From JBOHNM01 sp050730675 (GTDB lineage Bacteria; Planctomycetota; Phycisphaerae; Phycisphaerales; UBA1924), in contig JBOHNM010000184.1 of assembly GCA_050730675.1 (NCBI GenBank), positions 1 through 7,102 of the forward strand: a stretch of 7,102 nucleotides of DNA, in the 5' to 3' direction. This document shows positions 1-5,029 of this stretch, piece after piece (the stretch's first letter is position 1; each line of letters opens with the position of its first letter). The notes under the pieces are model-generated. The model was not told the DNA's origin, searched no databases, and was given only the letters and a program-made list of their open reading frames with translations. The translations under genes and the position numbers were made by a program.

Positions 1-239
1 GCATTGGGGTCGGTAGGGAGGCCGGAGGCTGCTGGGAGCGTTGCGGGCATGGAGGTCGGCAACGAGGGCTTCGCGGGTGCCGGGGTCGTCGGAGCGGCCG
101 GGGGAGTGGGGGCCGCAGGTGTGATCGGAGTGGCGGCCGGGGTCTTGGCGGGGGCGTTGGGGACCATCGGCTGGGCGATGGCGGCCATGGCCAAGGCGAC
201 GGCTGAGAGAACGGCGACCGTGTTGAGTACGCGTGGCAT
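1..239 (-). CDS. Secreted Pro/Ala-rich protein, N-terminal fragment
   Basis: This is a partial gene on the minus strand, starting at ATG 239-237 and open to the left edge with 79 codons visible. Residues 1-22 look like a Sec signal peptide: MPR, then a hydrophobic stretch rich in A, V and L, ending AIA before QP, a good signal peptidase I site. From about residue 23 the chain is low-complexity and dominated by Pro, Ala and Thr with a few Lys, ending in LPTDPN at the edge. That resembles an extended linker or spacer before a folded domain that lies outside the window. A GGAG Shine-Dalgarno lies 5 nt upstream of the ATG. The gene is divergent from the sigma factor gene at 426. The plus-strand frame over the same bases is only its Gly/Ala-rich mirror. 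The function cannot be named; export to the periplasm or cell surface is an inference from the signal peptide. Confidence 0.72.
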   Translation of the reverse strand, partial: MPRVLNTVAVLSAVALAMAAIAQPMVPNAPAKTPAATPITPAAPTPPAAPTTPAPAKPSLPTSMPATLPAASGLPTDPN

Positions 240-244
240 AAACA

Positions 245-248
245 CTCC
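245..248 (-). promoter_or_regulatory. Shine-Dalgarno (GGAG) of the Pro/Ala-rich secreted protein
   Basis: Reading the minus strand, GGAG stands 5 nt before the ATG at 239-237. This supports both the start and the minus-strand coding sense of the otherwise low-complexity fragment at the left edge. Confidence 0.6.
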
Positions 249-271
249 GTGATTCGGCTTGAGGGCTCGGA

Positions 272-410
272 TCGTGATCAGGATGGTATGGACGATGGCA
301 GAACGCCGAAGAGTCATTCATCGGTTATGGCTCGGCGCTCGGCACCAGATCAAGAAATCCATGCGTCGGCCGAGCGCGCGGGCGCGTGCGAGGAAATACC
401 CTGATCACGA
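272..410. repeat. 11-bp perfect inverted repeat in the divergent spacer
   Basis: The arm TCGTGATCAGG at 272-282 and its exact reverse complement CCTGATCACGA at 400-410 lie 117 bp apart in the spacer between the secreted-protein gene (start 239, minus) and the sigma gene (start 426, plus). Each arm contains the palindrome TGATCA. The left arm is 33 nt before the minus-strand start. The right arm is 15 nt before the sigma start and just before its Shine-Dalgarno. The placement would suit paired operator sites for a regulator acting on both genes, but that role is inference. The distance between arms argues against a simple hairpin. Confidence 0.4.
324..353 (-). promoter_or_regulatory. Possible sigma-70-like promoter for the secreted-protein gene
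   Basis: On the minus strand TTGATC (353-348) and CATAAC (329-324) are separated by 18 nt. Each matches the housekeeping -35 and -10 consensus at 4 of 6 positions. It would give a leader of about 80 nt before the ATG at 239, with the left inverted-repeat arm (272-282) inside the leader. The match is weak, and high-GC genomes often use degenerate promoters, so this is only a candidate. Confidence 0.2.
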
Positions 411-416
411 ACGTTC

Positions 417-422
417 GGAGGG
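417..422 (+). promoter_or_regulatory. Strong Shine-Dalgarno GGAGGG deciding a TTG start
   Basis: GGAGGG ends 3 nt before the TTG at 426-428 (4 nt if GGAGG is counted). An in-frame TGA at 402-404 rules out a start further upstream than 405, and the next in-frame ATG (codon 34) would cut away the beginning of sigma region 2. Together these favour TTG as the start of the sigma factor gene. Confidence 0.55.
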
Positions 423-425
423 TGG

Positions 426-1025
426 TTGGACGAGCGGCACGGACAACCGGGTGATTCGAGCGCGACCGGCGATGCCGCGGCGTTTGAGCGCGACCACGCC
501 CGGCTGGCGGGGTGGGTCAAGCGGATGTTCCGCGAGCGCTGCGGCAGCCGAGTGGACATTGTCGAGGAGCTTTCGCAGCGGACTTGGGCCGGGGTCTGGG
601 AGGCCGTGAGCAGCAAGCGATATGACCCGGCACGGGCGGCGATGACCACGTTTGTGTATGCGGTGGCCCAGAACATCTGGCGGCAATGGGCCAAGCAGCA
701 GGCGCGGTCCGAGGCTTCGTCAGTCGCGAACGGCGAAGAGTCGACCGGCGCGCAGGATGCGGTCGCGACGGTCGCCGAGGCGGAACTGATCGACGTGGTG
801 CGGGCGTGTGTTCATGGGCGGGCGCCGGCGGCGGGCCTGACGGATGACGAGCGCGAGGTGCTGCGGCTGATCGCGGCGGGGGAGACTGACCGGGCGCTGG
901 CCGAACGGCTGGGCGTGGCCCCGAGCACGGCCCACGCGCGCAAGAAAGCGGCGATGGACAAACTGAGGGGTTATCTGACCGGAAAATTCGGCGGGACCGA
1001 GCGCGGAGCGGCCTCAAGCCAATAG
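426..1025 (+). CDS. ECF-type RNA polymerase sigma factor
   Basis: This 199-residue protein has the two-domain layout of sigma-70 family ECF factors, which direct RNA polymerase to a specific promoter set. Region 2 spans about residues 18-94. It includes the core-binding segment around 44-60 (DIVEELSQRTWAGVWEA, the counterpart of the usual DAEDLTQETF.R.W pattern) and the aromatic/basic -10 recognition segment around 66-94 (YDPARAAMTTFVYAVAQNIW, then RQWAKQQAR). A variable Ala/Glu-rich linker follows to about 137. Region 4 (about 138-184) begins LTDDEREVLRLIAAGET and continues with a helix-turn-helix, ALAERLGVAPSTAHARKKAAMDKL, that would contact the -35 element. Length is normal for the family. 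Start is TTG with a strong GGAGGG. The next gene, a one-TM protein, begins 15 nt after the stop and is the likely anti-sigma partner. The ECF subgroup cannot be assigned by eye. Confidence 0.88.
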   Translation: MDERHGQPGDSSATGDAAAFERDHARLAGWVKRMFRERCGSRVDIVEELSQRTWAGVWEAVSSKRYDPARAAMTTFVYAVAQNIWRQWAKQQARSEASSVANGEESTGAQDAVATVAEAELIDVVRACVHGRAPAAGLTDDEREVLRLIAAGETDRALAERLGVAPSTAHARKKAAMDKLRGYLTGKFGGTERGAASSQ

Positions 1026-1040
1026 CCAAGCAGGTGCATC

Positions 1041-1685
1041 ATGCTCGATGATCGACGTCTCGAACAATTGCTTCGCGCGGGCCACGAGGTGGACAGCCTC
1101 GATGCGGAGGTTGCGCGCCCGGCGGGCCGGATCGGTCCGCGCACGGCACGCTGGGAAACACACATGCTGTGGGGCGCTGTCGCCGCGGCGGCGGTGATCG
1201 GCGTGAGCATTTGGGCGCTCGCGGGTGGCGGAAGTCAGTCGCCGGACAACGGTGGCGGGAGCGTGATCGTCGTTGCCCCGCCTGTCGGACCGTCTCCGGC
1301 GCCGGTGGATCCGGCGGTTGTCGATGAACACGGAACCGTGGTCATGGCGATCGTCGAAGACGACCGCGGCGAGCTGCGCTGCGTCAAATGGTCGCCCGGC
1401 TCGTGGGGCTCGCGTCCGCTGAGTGCCTTGAAGGGCGATGAATTGAGGGCGATGGGCATGGCGATGGTGTGCGCGGATGCCCCCAAGCGGCTGCTGGTGG
1501 TGGGGATGGAGGGGCCGCGCAAGGAGATGCTGCCGGCCAACGACGCGCACGCGGCGGATGTGGCCAAGTGCATCCTGTCATCGCCGTCGTGCGGGTCAGG
1601 AACGTTTGATTCCGGCCGGTGCGCCCAGGCGGGGTGCGTCGGGAGCGAGGTGAACGTGCGGGTGGAGAGCGTGGCTTGGAAGTGA
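1041..1685 (+). CDS. Single-pass membrane protein, putative anti-sigma factor
   Basis: The 214-residue protein has a charged N-terminal segment of about 42 residues (MLDDRRLEQLLRAGHEVDSL...), one transmembrane helix at about 43-62 (LWGAVAAAAVIGVSIWALAG) and a Gly/Pro-rich stalk (about 63-92). The outer domain of about 120 residues contains six cysteines (114, 144, 177, 184, 194, 199), well suited to disulfide bonds outside the cytoplasm. ATG is preceded by AGGTG with 4 nt spacing and follows the sigma stop by 15 nt, so the two are probably co-transcribed. In ECF systems a gene of this topology directly after the sigma gene is commonly the membrane anti-sigma factor, which holds the sigma through its cytoplasmic segment. 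The N-segment shows no HxxxCxxC zinc motif and I recognise no named anti-sigma domain, so the role rests on position and topology. It could instead be an unrelated envelope protein. Confidence 0.75.
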   Translation: MLDDRRLEQLLRAGHEVDSLDAEVARPAGRIGPRTARWETHMLWGAVAAAAVIGVSIWALAGGGSQSPDNGGGSVIVVAPPVGPSPAPVDPAVVDEHGTVVMAIVEDDRGELRCVKWSPGSWGSRPLSALKGDELRAMGMAMVCADAPKRLLVVGMEGPRKEMLPANDAHAADVAKCILSSPSCGSGTFDSGRCAQAGCVGSEVNVRVESVAWK

Positions 1686-1703
1686 GCGAACGAGCGTCGT
1701 GTG

Positions 1704-2189
1704 CTACGCGTCGGTGAGCACGCCGCTGAGGATCGCCGCAACTCCGCTGATGAACGGGAACGTCGGTGCCAGCCTGCCAGCGAGCGTTGCGGGCTTGGTG
1801 GACGAGGTGCCCCAACCGAACGACAAGCCGCTGACGAGAAAGACCAGCAGCGTGCAGACGGACGTCAGCACCAGTGCAATGCCGCCGGCGATGAGCGTGA
1901 AGCGGCGGGTGTCAGCGGTGACGTGGTGCGCGGCGATCGGAAGGCATGCCGGGAGCAGCACGGCGATGCACCCCAGCGCGACCGCCAGGCGAATGGCGCT
2001 TTCCGTACGTGACCGCGGGCCGGCGCCCACAAGGGCGTCCTTCAACACGTCCACGAGTGAGTCGCCGTCGATACCGCCGGAGATCCGGCGGAGCGGGCGC
2101 ACGAAGAGCCAGAGGCCGATGGCCAGGAGCAGGGCTGAGAGGACGTAGGGCATCAGGAGCAGTGCGCAAACGACGGAAGGCGCGGTCAA
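1704..2189 (-). CDS. Small four-helix membrane protein of unknown function
   Basis: I do not recognise this 161-residue protein. Four hydrophobic stretches are visible at about residues 8-30 (ALLLMPYVLSALLLAIGLWL), 65-86 (AIRLAVALGCIAVLLPAC), 97-120 (FTLIAGGIALVLTSVCTLLV) and 141-158. The first two are separated by a polar loop (RPLRRISGGIDGDSLVDVLK) that is probably cytoplasmic because of its arginines. The chosen start is TTG 2189-2187, whose last two bases are shared with the TGA of the upstream lipoprotein gene (TTGA). No Shine-Dalgarno is present, so translation is probably coupled to the lipoprotein. An alternative ATG at 2153-2151 (codon 13) also lacks a ribosome site and would shorten the first helix. 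It is the last gene of the minus-strand cluster; its stop lies 18 nt from the stop of the convergent anti-sigma gene. Confidence 0.7.
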   Translation of the reverse strand: MTAPSVVCALLLMPYVLSALLLAIGLWLFVRPLRRISGGIDGDSLVDVLKDALVGAGPRSRTESAIRLAVALGCIAVLLPACLPIAAHHVTADTRRFTLIAGGIALVLTSVCTLLVFLVSGLSFGWGTSSTKPATLAGRLAPTFPFISGVAAILSGVLTDA

Positions 2190-2614
2190 CGCTTGGGCGC
2201 TGAGGTTGATGAATCGCCGGCGGCCTCAACCGCGGTTTCGCAGCGCGGGCCGAAGGTGGCGGTGCAGATGGAGTTGGCCCGCGGCCGCCACTTGGCCATC
2301 AGGGCGGTGTAGGCCGGGTGCTCGACGAACTTGACGCATGCCGCGGCGCTCTGAAGCCCGACCTCGGCCGCGACATTGAAGTCGGCAATCTCCCCCGAAC
2401 TGTTCAATTCCAGCTTGGGACCGGCGATCACGTTTACCGCGGCCGGGAAATTAAGAAGTTGGAAGCAATCGGCGGAAAACTCGCCGGCATCGTTCGAGTT
2501 CTTCAGGTCGACGAGCACCACGTGGCGGAGCGGGTCTATACCGACGACAACCTCGCGGGTGCAGGCGAAGAGGATCAGCGAGAGCGGCAGCACGACGATG
2601 AGAGCGTTTCGCAT
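2186..2614 (-). CDS. Small predicted lipoprotein of unknown function
   Basis: With the ATG at 2614-2612 the product is 142 residues. It starts MRNALIVVLPLSLILFAC, a signal peptide with Cys18 in a lipobox-like LFAC context, so lipid attachment and membrane anchoring are predicted. Phe at -2 is slightly unusual. The mature part (19-142) is soluble, with four more cysteines (50, 93, 117, 125) that could form two disulfides, and a Ser/Ala/Lys-rich tail. No named domain is recognised. An in-frame TTG at 2653-2651 would add 13 residues, but the ATG puts the Arg directly before the hydrophobic core, as expected for a signal peptide. No Shine-Dalgarno precedes the ATG; a TATCCT hexamer 7 nt upstream suggests a leaderless message. 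The gene starts 44 nt after the dus stop and overlaps the following membrane-protein gene. Confidence 0.75.
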   Translation of the reverse strand: MRNALIVVLPLSLILFACTREVVVGIDPLRHVVLVDLKNSNDAGEFSADCFQLLNFPAAVNVIAGPKLELNSSGEIADFNVAAEVGLQSAAACVKFVEHPAYTALMAKWRPRANSICTATFGPRCETAVEAAGDSSTSAPKR

Positions 2615-2621
2615 GAGGGCA

Positions 2622-2627
2622 AGGATA
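2622..2627 (-). promoter_or_regulatory. Candidate -10 element (TATCCT) for a leaderless lipoprotein mRNA
   Basis: On the minus strand TATCCT ends 7 nt before the ATG at 2614, the spacing expected if transcription starts at or next to the start codon. There is no purine-rich ribosome site in between. No clear -35 is visible at normal spacing. This would give the lipoprotein and membrane-protein genes a promoter independent of dus. It is an inference from pattern and position. Confidence 0.3.
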
Positions 2628-2658
2628 CCACGAGATCGGGCCGTGTGCGGCAAGACGC

Positions 2659-3741
2659 TCAGGCCACGGCTTCGGATTCAACGGCCTCGGCCCCGCGCAA
2701 CTCGCCCGCGGCAAAGCGGTCGAGCAGGTCTAAGACCTCGGCACTGACCTTGGCGTTGCGGACGGCTTCCTTGAGCGGGCGGCAGCCCACGGGCATGCCG
2801 CTCTTGGAGAACTCGTCGCGACCGAGGCGCTTGCCGAACCAAGTGATCCGGCGGCGGATCTGGTACATCGCGTAGTGCTCGTCGCGGAAGGTGAGCATGT
2901 CGCGCAGGTACTGCTTGATGATTTCGATTTTCTCTGGTGTGGTCGGCTCGGGGGCGACCGTGCCGGTGGTCTGGAGCGACCAGCCGTCGCGGAAGAGCCA
3001 GGGCGTGCTGAGCGCGCCGCGCCCGATCATGACGCCGGCGCACCCGGTCTTGGCGAGCATCGCCGGCACATCTTCGGCCTCGCGCACGTCGCCGTTGCCG
3101 ATGACGGGGATCGAGTGTCCGGCGGCTTTGCAGTGGTTGCCGACGGCCTCGACGACTCGGGCGATCCCGTCGTGGCTCACGACACCCTGGAATTTCTGCT
3201 GCGTCGTCCGACCATGGATCGTGATCGCCATCGCGCCGGCGTCGATCAAACGGGGGGCGAGCCACACCGCCACGGGCTGGTCGTCAAACCACCCAAGCCG
3301 CATCTTGCACGTCAGCGGCACACCGTGTGGCTCCAGCACGCGGGCGCAGCGCCGCGCGATCTCGATCGCGCAATCAGGAATGCACAGCAGACGCGAGCCG
3401 CCGTCCTTCTTGGTGACCTTGTCCACCGGGCAGCCCATGTTGATGTCCACGACGGTGGCCCCGTGCTGCACGGCCCACAGCGCGCCCTCGGCCATCAAGT
3501 CCGGGTCGGCGCCATAGAGCTGCATGCCAACCGGCTGGTCCTCGGCATTGGTGCGGGCGAGATCGAGGCTTGTGGCGGTGCCGCGGAGGAGACCCTGCGG
3601 AGACAGCAGGTCGGTGCATGCAAGGCCCACGCCGCCTTGACGCCGGCAGGTCAGCCGGAATGCGAGATCGCAGTATCCGGCGATGGGCGCCAGGAGGAGG
3701 TTGGTCTTGAGTTGGACGGGGCCGATTCGAAGCACGGGCAA
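2659..3741 (-). CDS. dusB: tRNA-dihydrouridine synthase, DusB/NifR3 type
   Basis: This 360-residue FMN enzyme reduces specific uridines in the tRNA D-loop region to dihydrouridine using NADPH. The TIM-barrel motifs appear in order: LAPIAGYCDLAFR (residues 17-29, FMN-phosphate/substrate side), the catalytic Cys104 in DINMGCPVDKVTK (99-111), Lys146 in CKMRLGW, His176 and Arg178 in TIHGRTTQQKFQG, IPVIGNGDV (211-219) and GVMIGRGALSTPWLF (236-250). A helical C-terminal tRNA-binding part follows (about 270-345, RRRITWFGKRL). E. coli DusB is about 320 residues, so this one is slightly longer, mainly through its Ala/Glu-rich tail. The NMGCP motif and the GNGD/IGRGA pattern place it nearest DusB. Start is TTG 3741-3739 with AGG 10 nt upstream; GTG at 3735 is an alternative. 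No fis or ntr genes adjoin it. A lipoprotein gene follows on the same strand. Confidence 0.93.
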   Translation of the reverse strand: MPVLRIGPVQLKTNLLLAPIAGYCDLAFRLTCRRQGGVGLACTDLLSPQGLLRGTATSLDLARTNAEDQPVGMQLYGADPDLMAEGALWAVQHGATVVDINMGCPVDKVTKKDGGSRLLCIPDCAIEIARRCARVLEPHGVPLTCKMRLGWFDDQPVAVWLAPRLIDAGAMAITIHGRTTQQKFQGVVSHDGIARVVEAVGNHCKAAGHSIPVIGNGDVREAEDVPAMLAKTGCAGVMIGRGALSTPWLFRDGWSLQTTGTVAPEPTTPEKIEIIKQYLRDMLTFRDEHYAMYQIRRRITWFGKRLGRDEFSKSGMPVGCRPLKEAVRNAKVSAEVLDLLDRFAAGELRGAEAVESEAVA

Positions 3742-3814
3742 GGGTAGGGAACCTGAGCAAACTGCGCGTCAGCGGTAGCTTTCGATCCCCAAACCGGCGC
3801 ACTGGCAGTTGTCA

Positions 3815-3830
3815 AGCCCGATAGCGGGCT
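3815..3830 (+). promoter_or_regulatory. 6-bp hairpin just upstream of the beta-helix gene ribosome site
   Basis: AGCCCG (3815-3820) and CGGGCT (3825-3830) form a perfect stem with a four-base ATAG loop, ending 3 nt before the Shine-Dalgarno at 3834. No T-run follows, so it does not look like a terminator. If transcribed, it could shield or stabilise the start region of the mRNA. It also overlaps the -35-like TTGACA seen on the other strand (3815-3810). Function is unproven. Confidence 0.35.
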
Positions 3831-3833
3831 CTC

Positions 3834-3838
3834 AGGAG
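3834..3838 (+). promoter_or_regulatory. Shine-Dalgarno AGGAG of the beta-helix protein
   Basis: AGGAG lies 6 nt before ATG 3845-3847, ideal spacing. It decides this start over the in-frame upstream start at 3809, whose extra 12 residues would precede the signal peptide without any ribosome site. Confidence 0.8.
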
Positions 3839-3844
3839 TTTGTC

Positions 3845-4936
3845 ATGCGCCGTGTTGCCATTGCCGCCATCGTTTCCGCCTGCGCTCTCGGCGTCGCGGC
3901 CATCATCGCCGCGGGGCCGCTCAATGCGCCGGCCGGCCCGGTCGGTCCGACGTACAAGACGCTCGGCGAGATCGAGCCGCGGATCGCGATCAATACGCTG
4001 GCCGGCACCGGCGGGCCAACCTGGTCCTACGCCATCTCCCAGCCCGGGTCGTATTACCTGACGGCGAACCTGACGGGCGAGCCGGGCAAGCACGTGCTGC
4101 GCGTGGGCGCGAGCAATGTCACGATCGATCTGAACGGGTTCGCCATCGACGGCAGCGCTGGCGCCATTCGTGGGATTGACGGCAACACGCTCGAGCCGAA
4201 CAACGTCACGGTCCGCAACGGCACCATCCGCAACTGCACCGACACGGCGATCTCGTCCGACGCGACGGTCAGTGGGTGGCGCATCGAAGGGGTCCGGGTC
4301 AGTTCGTGCGGGTCCGGCATCTTCGCCGCCCGCCATTCGGTGGTCCGTGACTGCAGCGTCATGTTCTGCTCAGGCACCGGCATCTCAGCGATCTGGGGTG
4401 CGACGGTTGAGACGAGCGTCTCCGACGAGAACTTCGTGGGATTCTCGGTATCGTTCGGCTCAACGATCAAAGGCTGCTCCGCCCAGTACAACGACTCGTA
4501 CGGCTTCAACATCGGGGCCGGTTCCACCGTGACCGCCTGCACGGCCCGCGACAACGCCGACTGCGGGTTCAATCTCGCCGATGGAGCTTCCATCCGCGGC
4601 TCGTCCGCTTCGGAAAACACCACCGACGGTATTCGCCTTGGGGACGCGTGCGTAGCCGAGTCCAACACCTGCGTCGGCAACGGCCCGACGGTCGGCGTTG
4701 CCGGCGCCGGCATCCGCGCCGTTGGCGACCGCTGCCGGGTCGAGGGCAACGCTCTGACCGGCAACTACTACGCGGTGAGGGCGGACGGTTTGAACGGATT
4801 CTTCGCGAAGAACACTGCCAGCGGCAACGCCTTCCTGCTCCAGTACTCCATCAGCGGCACCAACACGTGGGGCCCGATCGTCGGCGGCACGGGCGCCAGC
4901 TCGAACACGAATCCCTGGGCCAACTTCACGCACTGA
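3845..4936 (+). CDS. Secreted right-handed parallel beta-helix repeat protein
   Basis: The 363-residue product opens with a Sec signal peptide (MRRVAIAAIVSACALGVAAI, likely cleaved near residue 23). A conserved N-terminal module follows: GPTYKTLGEIEPR (34-46), QPGSYYLTANLTG (66-78) and NVTIDLNGFAIDG (91-103), the cap-and-first-coil pattern of NosD/pectate-lyase-like beta-helix proteins. Residues about 110-330 are the helix, with G-[IF] turns recurring nearly every 21 residues (Gly158, 179, 199, 220, 241, 262, then 289) and V-R-x-C/S-x-A-type strands between them. The tail NPWANF recalls secreted beta-helix proteins I know from planctomycetes (recollection, not a search). Such folds bind or cleave polysaccharides or act as surface structures; I see no clear lyase active site, so no substrate is claimed. 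Start is ATG with AGGAG. It is divergent from dusB, 93 nt before the ABC permease, and appears to be its own unit. Confidence 0.85.
   Translation: MRRVAIAAIVSACALGVAAIIAAGPLNAPAGPVGPTYKTLGEIEPRIAINTLAGTGGPTWSYAISQPGSYYLTANLTGEPGKHVLRVGASNVTIDLNGFAIDGSAGAIRGIDGNTLEPNNVTVRNGTIRNCTDTAISSDATVSGWRIEGVRVSSCGSGIFAARHSVVRDCSVMFCSGTGISAIWGATVETSVSDENFVGFSVSFGSTIKGCSAQYNDSYGFNIGAGSTVTACTARDNADCGFNLADGASIRGSSASENTTDGIRLGDACVAESNTCVGNGPTVGVAGAGIRAVGDRCRVEGNALTGNYYAVRADGLNGFFAKNTASGNAFLLQYSISGTNTWGPIVGGTGASSNTNPWANFTH
4316..4711 (+). repeat. Tandem beta-helix coils, period 21 residues (63 nt)
   Basis: Within the beta-helix gene the glycine of the G-[IF] turn falls at residues 158, 179, 199, 220, 241, 262 and 289, giving spacings of 21, 20, 21, 21, 21 and 27. 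Best-matching units read S-x-V/I-x-x-C/S-x-A-x-x-N/D-x-x-x-G-F. The DNA copies are diverged, so this is an old protein repeat rather than a recent DNA duplication. Confidence 0.7.
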
Positions 4937-5015
4937 GCGAATCTGGACTGGCGGCGGCAGCGGAACCGATGCATACGGACTCGCCCTCCGACGTCGTCGT
5001 TCGGTTTCCACCTGC

Positions 5016-5021
5016 TACGCT
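5016..5021 (+). promoter_or_regulatory. Candidate -10 element (TACGCT) for a leaderless permease mRNA
   Basis: TACGCT, preceded by TGC as in an extended -10, ends 8 nt before the GTG start at 5030. The sequence between is pyrimidine-rich and has no Shine-Dalgarno. This is the layout of leaderless promoters with a TAnnnT box. No strong -35 is evident. It is an inference from pattern only. Confidence 0.28.
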
Positions 5022-5029
5022 CCGCCCAC

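Noticed and set aside
259..609. Plus-strand open frame across the spacer into the sigma gene
   Set aside because: Arg-rich, no domain, overlaps the sigma gene in another frame, and lacks a ribosome site.
517..1550. Several minus-strand open frames opposite the sigma and anti-sigma genes
   Set aside because: Arg/Pro/His-rich compositions typical of antisense frames in high-GC DNA. The plus strand has the sigma motifs and a proper TM protein.
1701..1721. Hairpin GTGCT/AGCAC between the convergent anti-sigma and membrane-protein genes as a terminator
   Set aside because: The stem is only 5 bp, lies partly inside the membrane-protein coding end, and no T-run follows on either strand.
2875..3747. 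Plus-strand open frame of 290 codons opposite dusB
   Set aside because: It is the antisense shadow of a gene with all Dus motifs. The translation has no recognisable domain.
3810..3815. Perfect -35 TTGACA on the minus strand upstream of dusB
   Set aside because: No acceptable -10 hexamer is found 16-18 nt downstream, so a promoter cannot be called from it alone.
3803..3817. Sigma-54-like TGGCA ... GC element (GG-N10-GC) before the beta-helix gene
   Set aside because: The -24 half fits but the -12 half reads AAGC instead of TTGC, and no enhancer-binding site or activator gene is visible.
4054..4764. Minus-strand open frame of 236 codons opposite the beta-helix gene
   Set aside because: The plus-strand frame has signal peptide, Shine-Dalgarno and regular coils. 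The minus frame mirrors that periodicity without features of its own.
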